Positions 22,317 through 30,048 of a DNA stretch of 30,048 bases are shown piece after piece. Both the position numbers and the translations under genes were made by a program. Source of the stretch: Clostridia bacterium (GTDB lineage: Bacteria; Bacillota; Clostridia; Christensenellales; Aristaeellaceae). The notes under the pieces were generated by a model. That model was not told the DNA's origin and made no database searches. It saw only the letters and a list, made by a program, of their open reading frames with translations. Position 1 is the first letter of the stretch. Every line of letters starts with the position of its first letter. The stretch lies in assembly GCA_016297535.1 (NCBI GenBank), contig JAEDGL010000011.1:1-30048 (forward strand), given 5' to 3'.

Positions 22317-23123
22317 TTAGCGGCAGCAGCCGCAGCCGCGGCTGCCCGTGTTGCAGGCAGCGTTGCGAATGGAAACCTCGTCGTTGTTGCACAGCGAGGC
22401 AGGCGGGAAGAGCGGCAGGCTGAAGAACTCGTCGCACACATTATCCGCAAATTCCTCGCAGGGTGGAATGGGACAGAAGCCGTAGGACGGGATCAGGATC
22501 TCCACATTTGCCAGCACCTTGAGCACAACCGTCACGCACACCGTGAGGCTGAAACGGTTGTTGCCCAGATAGGTGCCCGCCACGCAAATGGCGCTTACCA
22601 TGCTCTCCAGGCAGTACGGAACAATCGATTCATCGGGGATGGACAGCAGAACGTCCTTGTCAACGGTGATTACACCCTTGCCGATATACTCCTGGCAGCG
22701 GCTGTCGACAAACAGGATGTCAATGGGTACATCAATTTTGCAGCGCACGCGGGCAAAGCAGGGGCGGTCGCACAGGCGTTCCACGGTAAGGTTGCGGATG
22801 GTGCCCTCCGTGGTGTTGGAGCGGCAGGATTCAAACGTGATGGGCGGTACAGGCGCTGATGTAGGCGCAACGGTTTCGGTTGTGTCGGAGCACCCGCAGC
22901 CGCAATTGCATCCGCACCCGCAGCCGGTGTTGCAATTGTTGGCTACCATCGCGTAGCTGGTGATGATGACTTCCTTGTTATCCAGCTGTTCCTGCTGCAG
23001 GCAGCTGTCGTACACGCGCTTTACCTGAACGCAAACCTTTTCCTGCAAGCCGTCCATAGCATTGCCGGAGATGGCGCCGGGACAGGCGCAGGGGTTGCCG
23101 TTCTTATAGCTGTAGAAAGACAT
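22317..23123 (-). CDS. Cysteine-rich protein with CGC repeats, spore-surface candidate
   Basis: I do not recognise a named family. The product has 268 residues and 27 cysteines (10%), no signal peptide and no membrane helix. Order: an N-terminal part with NPCACPG and KVCVQVKRVYDSCLQQEQL (about 28-46); a Gly-Cys run GCGCGCNCGCGC (about 67-78); a Pro/Thr linker; a beta-rich core (about 95-220, with LCDRPCFARVRCKIDVPIDI and paired Cys); and a tail ending CGCC. No secretion signal plus many cysteines suits a protein made in the mother cell and cross-linked by disulfides on the spore, as known for CsxA-type exosporium proteins; this is an analogy, not a match. ATG 23123 follows AAGGAGG at 7 nt; the GTG two codons upstream is too close to it. 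No sigma-E/K promoter was identified. Confidence 0.8.
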   Translation of the reverse strand: MSFYSYKNGNPCACPGAISGNAMDGLQEKVCVQVKRVYDSCLQQEQLDNKEVIITSYAMVANNCNTGCGCGCNCGCGCSDTTETVAPTSAPVPPITFESCRSNTTEGTIRNLTVERLCDRPCFARVRCKIDVPIDILFVDSRCQEYIGKGVITVDKDVLLSIPDESIVPYCLESMVSAICVAGTYLGNNRFSLTVCVTVVLKVLANVEILIPSYGFCPIPPCEEFADNVCDEFFSLPLFPPASLCNNDEVSIRNAACNTGSRGCGCCR

Positions 23124-23184
23124 TGGCACGCCTCCTTCTTCTTATCGGCCGCAGGATACGCCGGGTTGCGTTCCTTGCCGCCGT

Positions 23185-24162
23185 TCATTGACACAGTATG
23201 TCAACGCCTTGGGAGGGTGCAAAAACGGATGAAACGATCTGCTCCACGCAGTAGCCCATGGATTGCAGCTGCGCAATAATGCTGTCCTGGGGCAATACAA
23301 GGTGCATGAGCCCTACGGTTACCAGATAGCTGTGCGGCCCGTCGCTTTCGAGCATCACCTTCAATTTTTGAGCCATCTGCTGATTGCGCGTTGTCATCAG
23401 CGCCTGATGGTATTCCTCTGCCAGTTCGGGCGAGGTTTCCTCGCGAAGGCCATGAATGTAGGAATCCGCAAAAGCCTGCGCGTTTCCTTCCTTCCACCAA
23501 AGCGGCCATTGATCAATATCCCTGTCCGTTCCGGAGATTTTATCGGGATGGAGCACCGCCTGGCAGGCGCTGGAAAGCAGGTATTCCTGTAACGCGGGGC
23601 TAAAACGCTCCATCAGCTGCAGCTGCTCCTGAACCGTTTCCAAATATTCGATGGTCTTGCCGTCCGCCTGCCTGCGCACCATGTTTTCCACTCCAAGGGC
23701 CGATGCCGTCCGGCTGCTTCCCGCATCCATCTGCTGCGCGGCAGCGGCAACGGTCAGCGTGCTGGTAACCGCCCAGGGCTTCATGGCTTCAAAAGCGGAC
23801 ATCTCGTAGCCAAGCCTTTGCGCGGCTTTTTCCAGCTGTTCATAGCATTCCCCGCTTACCAGGGAGGACAGCGCTTTCTCGCTCTTCATCAGCTCCGCGG
23901 TAGCGGCCGCTGCCCCGGGGCTTGCCGTATCACACTCAAACACCAATACATCGGCGTTTTTCAAAGCGCTGCGGATGGATTGGCTCATGGGGTACATTTC
24001 CCGGCTGCCCACATGAATGCTGCCCAGCAGGTACATCTCGTTTTTGCCGCCGGTTACCCGGTAAAATATGCCCTCGCCCGGGTCACGGGCAAGCTGATTG
24101 GCCGCTACGGCAGCCGCCAGAACGCCCGCCATGAGCAGGCCGTACTTCCAGATTTTTTTCAC
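23185..24162 (-). CDS. TraB/GumN family protein
   Basis: This is an exported or membrane-anchored protein of 325 residues. Relatives include TraB, GumN and the animal Tiki metalloproteases, so a peptidase-like role is possible but unproven. A membrane segment covers about 6-24. Family motifs are MYLLGSIHVGSREMYPM (about 43-59), the LGVENMVRRQ/TIEYLETVQEQLQLM region in the middle and the late VGLMHLVLPQDSI. The start is GTG 24162: GGAGG lies 7 nt upstream, and the GTG overlaps the helicase stop by 4 nt (GTGA), so translation is coupled. A gene fused this closely to a helicase is unexpected and may only reflect compaction. Confidence 0.9.
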   Translation of the reverse strand: MKKIWKYGLLMAGVLAAAVAANQLARDPGEGIFYRVTGGKNEMYLLGSIHVGSREMYPMSQSIRSALKNADVLVFECDTASPGAAAATAELMKSEKALSSLVSGECYEQLEKAAQRLGYEMSAFEAMKPWAVTSTLTVAAAAQQMDAGSSRTASALGVENMVRRQADGKTIEYLETVQEQLQLMERFSPALQEYLLSSACQAVLHPDKISGTDRDIDQWPLWWKEGNAQAFADSYIHGLREETSPELAEEYHQALMTTRNQQMAQKLKVMLESDGPHSYLVTVGLMHLVLPQDSIIAQLQSMGYCVEQIVSSVFAPSQGVDILCQ

Positions 24163-26429
24163 ACGAGTTCCTCCAATGCCAAAGCCACCTGGGCAATAGA
24201 GCCATCGCTAACCTGCCACTCCGCAGGCAGCATGGATGCGTATTCCCACTGGTGATAGCGTTCGTCCAAAAGAAGCACTATGCCGCTGTCTGTTTCGGAG
24301 CGGATCACGCGCCCCGCCGCCTGCAGCACCTTCTGCATGCCCGGAATGCGGCACGCATAGGCAAAACCGTCACCAAAATGAGTTTGATAGCAGGCACGAA
24401 CGGCGTTGATCCGCGCACAGGGCACGGGAAGCCCCACCCCCACAATAACCGCATTTACCAGCTGGTTGCCCGGTAAATCGATACCCTCGCTGAACAATCC
24501 GCCCAGCACACACAGGCCTACCCGTACGGTATGGCCATCCGAAAAGGCTGAGAGAAACGCATCGCGGTCTTCCTCCCCCATCTCCCGGCGCTGCACCCAC
24601 AATTCCGGCAGGCGGTCGATATCCAGTCGCCCCGATACCAGATTGAGATAGGCATAGCTTGGAAAGAAAACAAGCGTATTGCCCGGATGCGCCTCCAACA
24701 GCTCATGAATGATCTGCGCGATCTGCGCCGCGCTTTCCTCGCGCCGCTCAAAGCGTGTGTTTATCCTGCGGCGAATCACGCGCAGGCGCTCCGGCGGAAA
24801 AGGAGACGGAAGGGCAAAGCAGGCGTCCTCGTCAGTTCCGCCCAGCATGCGCTTCATGGCGGGCAGCGGGTTAAGCGTGGCCGAAAAGAACACCGTGCCG
24901 CGAAGGCCCCTGGTAATGCGGCCAATTTCTTTGCCGGGCAGCAGGCAGTAAAGCGTAAGCGTACGTTCCTTGCCGTGCTTTTCCACAAGGATGGCATAAT
25001 CCTCATCCAGGTGCTCGTGTGCATACAGAAATGGCAGGCACAGACGAATCAGATTTTGCATCCCGGCCTGCGCAACCGCGGCAACAGCCTCATCCAGCAC
25101 CGCCTGCGTCTGGCTGGCGATGCCCTCCGGCGGTTTTCCAAGCACGGTTTCATTCCCCGCGCACTCCAGATTGCGCAAAGCGTGAAGCAGCGTGGTCAAG
25201 CTGCGGTACACGCCGTTTTTGCGTCCATACTGCTTTCCATAATCCGCCCGGATGCGGCCAAGCTCGCGGCTGTCCAGCACCCCCGACAGGTTGTCCCGGA
25301 CCCGGTCAACCGTGTGATGCGCCTCGTCCACCAGCAGCGTAAAATTCTTTTGTCTTTGAAACAGCCGTTTGAGCTGGGCGAAGGGGTCAAACGCATAATT
25401 GAGATCCATCAGGATCACATCCGCTATTTCGCTCAGTGCCAGAGAAAACTCAAACGGACAGAGGGTATACTTCTGCGCGATCTCCAGAATCAGCTGTTCA
25501 TCCCAGACCGCTGCATCCATTGACAAAAGCGCCTCGATGGCATCGCCCTGACGCAGATAATGCCCTTTGGCCCGTGGACAATCATCAGGATGGCAGCGTG
25601 AGAGCGTGGGACAAAGCTTTTCCCTGGCCGTAAGCACACACGAGCGCGCTTTCATTCCCTGCGCGCTCATGCGCACGAGGGCGTTCAGCGGGCTTTGACG
25701 CGCCGTATTGCGCGCCGTTAGATAAACCACGCGCTCGGTCAACCCCGTACCGAGCGCTTTGAGCGCCGGATACAGCACCGCTGCGCTTTTGCCCGTGCCG
25801 GTAGGCAGACTGGCAAACAGGCGCTTTTTGCGCGATATGGCCGTGTAAACCTGTGCCGCAAGCTCGCGCTGCCCCTTGCGGTAGCTTTGAAAGGGAAACG
25901 CCAGCGCGTTCAGGCTTTGGTTTCGCTGTTGCCTGTGCAAAAACTCCCGCACGGCAAAACGTGCATAGAGCGCAAGCATCGCGTTCATTTCCGTTTTCAG
26001 CGTCTGTGCCGAAAGCCGCTCGTCAAAGCTGCGCTGAACCTCGCCGGCTTCATTGACATAGCATATGCTGATCTCAACCGCTTCGCAGCCCTTTTCTTCC
26101 GCAAGCATTGCGGCATAGCACAAAGCCTGCGCGCGGTGCTCCGTACGCGCCGCCTCCGGCGGAAAACAACACAGCTTGATCTCCTCCACAAAGGGGATCT
26201 CTCCATCTACAAAGGCGTCCATGCGGCCAAAAACCTGTATGCAGGCTCCTTCGATCTGGTACACATGGCGGATGATCCGCTCCGTCTCGCCGGCATAATC
26301 CGCCTGACGGGCACGGTGCGCCTGCGCACCCGTCAGCATGGCATCGGTATCCACTGCGGGGATGATGTCCGGCTCGAAACACGAAAAGGCCACCAGCTCG
26401 CGTACGGAGATTTTGAATATCTCTTCCAC
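24159..26429 (-). CDS. RecB/Cas4-type nuclease domain fused to XPD/DinG-like helicase
   Basis: This is a predicted DNA-repair enzyme of 756 residues. The N-terminal 160 residues carry PD-(D/E)XK motifs in order: G33...H38, D71 (FGRMDAF), E83 and K85 (VEEIK), Q101...Y105 (QALCY). The helicase follows: Q-motif region FPFQSYRKGQREL (178-190), Walker A PTGTGKS (209-215), cysteines C273, C279, C284 and C324 that can hold an Fe-S cluster, DEAH (368-371), and the C-terminal motor with FSATLNPL, VGLCVLGGLFSEGIDL and QAAGRVIRSETD (motif VI). The start is GTG 26429 with GGAGG 8 nt upstream. It is 27 bp after yugP and overlaps the TraB gene. Many Clostridia carry similar helicases of unknown role; nuclease activity is inferred from motifs. 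Confidence 0.9.
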   Translation of the reverse strand: MEEIFKISVRELVAFSCFEPDIIPAVDTDAMLTGAQAHRARQADYAGETERIIRHVYQIEGACIQVFGRMDAFVDGEIPFVEEIKLCCFPPEAARTEHRAQALCYAAMLAEEKGCEAVEISICYVNEAGEVQRSFDERLSAQTLKTEMNAMLALYARFAVREFLHRQQRNQSLNALAFPFQSYRKGQRELAAQVYTAISRKKRLFASLPTGTGKSAAVLYPALKALGTGLTERVVYLTARNTARQSPLNALVRMSAQGMKARSCVLTAREKLCPTLSRCHPDDCPRAKGHYLRQGDAIEALLSMDAAVWDEQLILEIAQKYTLCPFEFSLALSEIADVILMDLNYAFDPFAQLKRLFQRQKNFTLLVDEAHHTVDRVRDNLSGVLDSRELGRIRADYGKQYGRKNGVYRSLTTLLHALRNLECAGNETVLGKPPEGIASQTQAVLDEAVAAVAQAGMQNLIRLCLPFLYAHEHLDEDYAILVEKHGKERTLTLYCLLPGKEIGRITRGLRGTVFFSATLNPLPAMKRMLGGTDEDACFALPSPFPPERLRVIRRRINTRFERREESAAQIAQIIHELLEAHPGNTLVFFPSYAYLNLVSGRLDIDRLPELWVQRREMGEEDRDAFLSAFSDGHTVRVGLCVLGGLFSEGIDLPGNQLVNAVIVGVGLPVPCARINAVRACYQTHFGDGFAYACRIPGMQKVLQAAGRVIRSETDSGIVLLLDERYHQWEYASMLPAEWQVSDGSIAQVALALEELV

Positions 26430-26456
26430 GGCAGTGGCCTCCTTTGGATGTCAGTT

Positions 26457-27143
26457 TCAGTCTCTTTTGTTTCTGCGTGCGATAACGAGCAGCCTTAGCA
26501 GCTGCAGCAAACTGCTGATAGCGGACGCTACATACGTAAGCGCGGCGGCATTGAGCACAGCCCGGGCGCCTCCAAGCTCCTCCTCGTTGAGGTATCCGCC
26601 CTCGCGCAGGGCGCGGATGGCACGGGAGCTGGCGTTAAACTCAACGGGCAGCGTAACCAGCGCAAACAAAAGCGTAAGGCCAAAGCAGATGATACCCGCA
26701 TAAACCAGCGGTTCCCAGCTGAACAGAATGCCCAGAAGGAAAATGGGAAAATACAGGTTGCTGCCCAACTGAACCACCGGCACCAGCGCAGAGCGCAGCT
26801 TAAGCGGCGCGTAGCCCTCCTGATGCTGCATGGCGTGGCCGCACTCATGTGCAGCAACGCCAATGGCGGCCACGCTGGATGACCCGTATACGGAGGTGCT
26901 CAGGCGAAGCACATTGCTGCGGGGATCATAATGATCCGTAAGCGTTCCCTGCGTTTGCTGAATGCTGACACGGTCGCAGTTGGAGCGGTTAAGCAGCATG
27001 CGGGCCACGCCTTCGGCGGTATAGCCGCTGCCGGAGAGTACGCGCTGATACCTGTAAAAAGAAGAATTGACCTTGTACTGCGCCCAGATGCCAAGCAGCA
27101 GTCCCGGAATAACCAGGAGCATGGTCCAATCAAGATAATACAT
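26457..27143 (-). CDS. YugP-like neutral zinc metallopeptidase
   Basis: This is a membrane-bound zinc peptidase of the DUF/Peptidase_Mx YugP family, 228 residues, with unknown substrate. The zinc motif HECGH is at 99-103 (VAAHECGHAMQH). Hydrophobic segments are at about 7-22, 120-137, 140-165 and near 205-222 (ALTYVASAISSLLQLLRLLVI). NRSNCDRVSIQQTQG and the DHYDPRSNVLRLS segment are typical of YugP. The start is ATG 27143 with AAGGAGG just upstream; the open frame runs 14 codons further without a site. It leads a unit with the helicase and TraB genes and is divergent from spoIIR. Confidence 0.93.
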   Translation of the reverse strand: MYYLDWTMLLVIPGLLLGIWAQYKVNSSFYRYQRVLSGSGYTAEGVARMLLNRSNCDRVSIQQTQGTLTDHYDPRSNVLRLSTSVYGSSSVAAIGVAAHECGHAMQHQEGYAPLKLRSALVPVVQLGSNLYFPIFLLGILFSWEPLVYAGIICFGLTLLFALVTLPVEFNASSRAIRALREGGYLNEEELGGARAVLNAAALTYVASAISSLLQLLRLLVIARRNKRD

Positions 27144-27312
27144 GGTTTTCCTCCTTGCGGTCCAAAACAAAACCTTGCCATTCACCTACAGACTGTCGGT
27201 ACGCCGGAAATCCACCACCCAGCGATTTTTCTTCCGAATCAGTCGGCACCGGGCCGGGCTCGGAAACCTGTTTCGGCGGAAAGAACCTGGCAGCACACCT
27301 TTAAACAGCCTG

Positions 27313-27321
27313 ATATTAGCA
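27313..27321 (-). promoter_or_regulatory. Possible extended -10 promoter of the yugP unit
   Basis: Minus strand TGCTAATAT gives an extended -10 (TAATAT at 27313-27318). No good -35 box is seen. It would leave a leader of about 160 nt before yugP, in which I recognise no riboswitch or known RNA. The rest of the gap 27144-27427 shows no gene I can support. Confidence 0.35.
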
Positions 27322-27378
27322 TACACCATTCTGTGCAAATTTCAAGCCTCGAATGCCAAAATGTCTTTTTCGGGGGAT

Positions 27379-27408
27379 GTATACCGCTTCCTGCCTGCGG
27401 ACAGCCTA
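27379..27408 (+). promoter_or_regulatory. Sigma-F-like promoter of spoIIR
   Basis: GTATA (27379-27383), 15-bp spacer, GGACAGCCTA (27399-27408). This fits the Bacillus sigma-F pattern (GYATA, N15, GGnnAnAnT) with one mismatch. spoIIR is a known sigma-F target, so the context supports it. The leader would be very short, with the start of transcription next to the ribosome-binding site. Confidence 0.55.
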
Positions 27409-27427
27409 TCCGTAAGGAGGAACGGTT

Positions 27428-28042
27428 ATGCAGAAACATTTTTCCGATGCCGTAAGGGACTGGCTGTTGATTTTAACAGGCGCAGCTGTGCTGATTGCGG
27501 CGCTGATCCTGCCGCTTCGCCTGGCGCTGTCGGAGAATCTAACCTCCGAGGAGCAGCGGCTGATCGATGCCTGGCGAAACGGAGAGATCATCCGCATTCA
27601 CATCATTGCCAACAGTGATTCGCCCGTTGACCAGGCGCTCAAGCTCAAGGTACGGGACGCGCTGATTGACGCGTTTGGAAGCCTTCTCAGCCGCGCCGGA
27701 GAACAGGGCGGGGATGTTGTCTTTGACCTGCTTGAAAAAAACGTCGGGGAGATGTGCAGGGTTGCGCAGGCGTGCGCAATCCAGAACGGATTTTCAGGAA
27801 AGGTTAGCGCCGAGGTGGGGCTGCTTGCGCTGCCCGAAAAGCAATACGGCAGCGTTACCCTGCCCGCCGGAGAATACCGCGCCCTGCGCGTAACGCTTGG
27901 ACAGGGCGCGGGCCAAAACTGGTGGTGCGTGCTGTATCCTCAGCTATGCCTTGCGCTTGCCCAGACGGATTCGGGCGGGGAAAGCGATTTCATGTGGCTC
28001 TCCGGGCAGATATTCCGGCATTGGCTGCTCGTGGGCGATTAA
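27428..28042 (+). CDS. spoIIR: Stage II sporulation protein R
   Basis: This is the intercellular signal of sporulation: made in the forespore under sigma-F, it is exported and triggers SpoIIGA to process pro-sigma-E in the mother cell. It has 204 residues. An N-terminal hydrophobic segment (about 12-30) serves as membrane anchor or signal. Family motifs are IRIHIIANSDSPVDQALKLK (about 56-75) with VRDALID, and YGSVTLPAGEYRALRVTLG with GQNWWCVLYPQLCL (about 175-188). AAGGAGG precedes ATG 27428. It is direct evidence that the organism can sporulate. It is followed by ygiQ, which has its own promoter. Confidence 0.95.
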   Translation: MQKHFSDAVRDWLLILTGAAVLIAALILPLRLALSENLTSEEQRLIDAWRNGEIIRIHIIANSDSPVDQALKLKVRDALIDAFGSLLSRAGEQGGDVVFDLLEKNVGEMCRVAQACAIQNGFSGKVSAEVGLLALPEKQYGSVTLPAGEYRALRVTLGQGAGQNWWCVLYPQLCLALAQTDSGGESDFMWLSGQIFRHWLLVGD

Positions 28043-28075
28043 GAGCATTTGTACCTGTGCATCCGGGAGGAAATA

Positions 28076-28084
28076 TGCTATAAT
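28076..28084 (+). promoter_or_regulatory. Extended -10 promoter of ygiQ
   Basis: TGCTATAAT gives a perfect -10 (28079-28084) with the TGn extension, 34 bp before the ygiQ start. The -35 region is weak (TGTGCA at 17 bp). Confidence 0.55.
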
Positions 28085-28117
28085 CATAAAGTATTCCCAC
28101 ATGCGGAGGTTCGTGGA

Positions 28118-29995
28118 ATGTCTCATTCCTTTTTACCCATCACCCCGGCAGAGGTCAAGCAGCGCGGCTGGGACAGGCCGGATTTTGTCTATGTTGTCGG
28201 CGAGGCCTACGTGGATCATCCGTCCTTTGGCCACGCCATCATCAGCCGCGTGCTGGAAAACGCCGGCTACCGCGTGGCCATGCTCTGTCTGCCGGATTAT
28301 CACAGTGCGGAGCCCTTCCGGCTGTTTGGCGAGCCGCGTCTGGGCTTTCTGGTTTCCTCCGGCGTGATCGACAGCATGGTCAATCATTACACCGTTGCCA
28401 AAAAGCGCCGGCAAACGGATGCGTACGCTCCCGGCGGCCGGGCCGGGCTGCGTCCCGACCGGGCGGTGACGGTCTATTGCAACCGCATTCACGAGGCCTA
28501 TCCAAAATCACCCATTCTGATCGGCGGCGTGGAAGCCTCGCTGCGCCGTTTTTCTCACTACGACTACTGGGATGACAAGGTGCGGCGCAGCGTGCTGGTA
28601 GACAGCGCCGCTACCCTGCTGCTCTACGGTATGGGTGAAAAGACTATTCTGGACTGCTGCGACTGGGTGGCGCGCGGCATGCCGCAGCACGAGCGCTCCT
28701 CATTGCGCGGCGTATGCTACATGGCCAAGGAACCGCCCAAAAACGCAATCCTGCTCCCCTCTCATCAGGAGGTTGCCAGCGATAAGCGGGTCTACTGCCG
28801 CGCCTTTCTTACCGAATATCAGGAGCAGGACCCCATCCGCGGGCAGGCGCTTTGCCAGCAGCAGGATCCTCAGCGCTTTATGGTACAGAATCCTCCGGCC
28901 ATGCCCCTGTCCCGGGAAGAACTGGATAGCGTGTACGATTTGCCCTTTACCCGTCAGGCGCATCCCAGCTACGACAAGCTGGGCGGCGTACCTGCCCTTC
29001 AGGAGGTTCGCTTTTCCCTGAGCGCCACACGCGGCTGCTTTGGATCGTGCAATTTCTGTGCGCTTACCTTTCACCAAGGGCGCATCGTAACCTCCCGCAG
29101 CGAAGAATCTCTGCTGAAGGAAGCAAAGCTGCTGACCACCTTTCCTGATTTCAAGGGCTATATCCACGATGTGGGCGGCCCTACCGCCAACTTCCGCGCC
29201 CCCGCCTGCGAAAAGCAGCTGAAAAACGGCACCTGCAAAAACAAACAGTGCCTCTACCCCAAGCCCTGCGGTAATATGAAGGTAAGCCATGCAGAGATGG
29301 TCGATCTGCTTCGCAAAATGCGCGCCCTGCCCCGCGTTAAAAAAGTGTTTATTCGCTCCGGCATCCGCTTTGATTATCTGATGGCGGACCCGGACGACAC
29401 CTTCCTTCGGGAGCTGTGCAAGCACCACATCAGCGGCCAGCTGAAGGTTGCGCCGGAGCACATCAGCCAGAACGTGCTAAGCAAAATGGGTAAACCCCGC
29501 CGGGAGGTGTACGACGCCTTTGTGGCCAAATACAAGGCCATCAACGAAAAGCTGGGAATGAAGCAGTATCTTGTTCCCTATCTGATGAGCAGCCATCCCG
29601 GCAGCACTCTGCGCGACGCTGTAGAGCTGGCCGAATACCTTCGCGATATCGGCCATCAGCCCGAGCAGGTGCAGGATTTTTACCCCACTCCGGGCACGCT
29701 GAGCACCTGCATGTACTACACCGGGCTTGATCCGCGCGACATGACGCCGGTTTACGTACCCAAAGCCCCTCACGAAAAGGCCATGCAGCGCGCTCTGCTG
29801 CAATTCAAGAACCCGGCCAATCACGAGCTTGTGTGCGAGGCGTTGCGTCTGTGCGGACGGGAGGATCTGATTGGCTTTGGCCCCAAAGCGCTTGTTGCAC
29901 CCCGGGTGATCGCGCGCGGCGCGCAGCAAGGCCGCAAGCCAGCTATGCAGAGACGCAGCCGCACAGGCGGTTCGCGCACCCGCACAAAACGATAA
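28118..29995 (+). CDS. ygiQ: YgiQ family radical SAM protein
   Basis: This is a radical-SAM enzyme of 625 residues, a family found widely in bacteria with no settled reaction. The N-terminal domain (1-200) has PDFVYVVGEAYVDHPSFGHA and PILIGGVEASLRRFSHYDYW. The 4Fe-4S site is C307, C311, C314 (SATRGCFGSCNFCAL). It is followed by KGYIHDVGGPTANFRAPACE, a Cys-rich insert (KNGTCKNKQCLYPKPCG) and KVAPEHIS, then VQDFYPTPGTLSTCMYYTG. The last 30 residues are a basic Arg-rich tail. The start is ATG 28118 with GGAGG 8 nt upstream and the usual FLPIT opening. The stop is at once followed by a copy of the CCACCGGC hairpin. Confidence 0.95.
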   Translation: MSHSFLPITPAEVKQRGWDRPDFVYVVGEAYVDHPSFGHAIISRVLENAGYRVAMLCLPDYHSAEPFRLFGEPRLGFLVSSGVIDSMVNHYTVAKKRRQTDAYAPGGRAGLRPDRAVTVYCNRIHEAYPKSPILIGGVEASLRRFSHYDYWDDKVRRSVLVDSAATLLLYGMGEKTILDCCDWVARGMPQHERSSLRGVCYMAKEPPKNAILLPSHQEVASDKRVYCRAFLTEYQEQDPIRGQALCQQQDPQRFMVQNPPAMPLSREELDSVYDLPFTRQAHPSYDKLGGVPALQEVRFSLSATRGCFGSCNFCALTFHQGRIVTSRSEESLLKEAKLLTTFPDFKGYIHDVGGPTANFRAPACEKQLKNGTCKNKQCLYPKPCGNMKVSHAEMVDLLRKMRALPRVKKVFIRSGIRFDYLMADPDDTFLRELCKHHISGQLKVAPEHISQNVLSKMGKPRREVYDAFVAKYKAINEKLGMKQYLVPYLMSSHPGSTLRDAVELAEYLRDIGHQPEQVQDFYPTPGTLSTCMYYTGLDPRDMTPVYVPKAPHEKAMQRALLQFKNPANHELVCEALRLCGREDLIGFGPKALVAPRVIARGAQQGRKPAMQRRSRTGGSRTRTKR

Positions 29996-30042
29996 TCAAA
30001 ACCACCGGCAAAGCCGGTGGTATGCACCGTGCCTTCAAGGCA
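29993..30042 (+). repeat. Third copy of the CCACCGGC hairpin, with a second small hairpin
   Basis: TAATCAAAACCACCGGC after the ygiQ stop is identical to the left arm at coaBC. The loop is AAA instead of TAA, and the right arm stops at GCCGGTGGT (30013-30021) with no T-run. A small hairpin TGCCT-TCA-AGGCA (30030-30042) follows. The window ends here, so I cannot tell whether this is the edge of another composite element or only a diverged terminator. Confidence 0.6.
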
Positions 30043-30048
30043 TATTAC

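Noticed and set aside
24687..25523. 278-codon open frame on the plus strand inside the helicase gene
   Set aside because: Antisense to conserved helicase motifs, with no ribosome-binding site or domain.
27144..27427. Structured RNA (SRP RNA, 6S or riboswitch) in the yugP-spoIIR gap
   Set aside because: I looked for the SRP core and other conserved RNA motifs and found none; only promoter-like sequences can be supported.

Overview
The window looks like a chromosomal segment of a moderately GC-rich, anaerobic, endospore-forming Firmicute (Clostridia, gut-type). The reasons are spoIIR preceded by a sigma-F-like promoter, a CotH-kinase protein, strong AGGAGG ribosome-binding sites in front of almost every gene, sigma-A promoters of the TTGACA-N17-TATAAT type, and the Firmicute order yicC-gmk-rpoZ-coaBC. 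I see no rRNA, tRNA, phage, IS or CRISPR. This taxonomic placement is inference from gene content; no search was run.

Layout, left to right. (1) 1-1211: the promoter, leader hairpin and ribosome-binding site of a leftward gene that lies outside the window, then a leftward DUF3048 (YerB-like) exported protein. Its signal peptide and body sit in different frames, so it carries an apparent frameshift. (2) 1366-5993: a polyamine uptake operon, XRE-cupin regulator-potA-potB-potC-potD, with a promoter, an operator-like palindrome and a terminator. (3) 6042-9267: a SAM methyltransferase, a YitT/DUF2179 membrane protein, a ZIP metal transporter, and an XRE-S24 (LexA/CI-like) regulator. (4) 9387-12430: the housekeeping operon yicC-gmk-rpoZ-coaBC (RNA turnover, GMP kinase, RNA polymerase omega, CoA synthesis). 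The regulator in (3) is divergent from this operon. (5) 12422-12717: a dense array of perfect or near-perfect hairpins. It is bounded by two copies of a 43-bp direct repeat that contains the last codons of coaBC and a terminator hairpin. A third, variant hairpin copy follows ygiQ at the right edge. (6) 12714-19142, leftward: cotH-DUF4956-VTC, a putative cell-surface or polyphosphate-type module, and upstream of it nitroreductase-LPG_synthase_TM flippase-like protein.

(7) 19273-22310: a zinc-uptake operon, Fur-family regulator (zur-like)-znuA-znuC-znuB, with a 7-5-7 Fur/Zur box beside its promoter. (8) 22317-23123: a protein with 10% cysteine and CGC repeats, a spore-surface candidate. (9) 23185-27143, leftward: yugP-like zinc peptidase, a RecB/Cas4-type nuclease fused to an XPD/DinG-like helicase, and a TraB/GumN protein, tightly coupled. 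(10) 27379-29995: spoIIR and the radical-SAM protein YgiQ.

The observations I rate highest are the composite hairpin element between coaBC and VTC, the CotH-DUF4956-VTC module, the Cys-rich protein, the nuclease-helicase fusion, and the frameshifted DUF3048 gene. All start sites were chosen by ribosome-binding site and family N-terminus, so several are shorter than the longest open frame.
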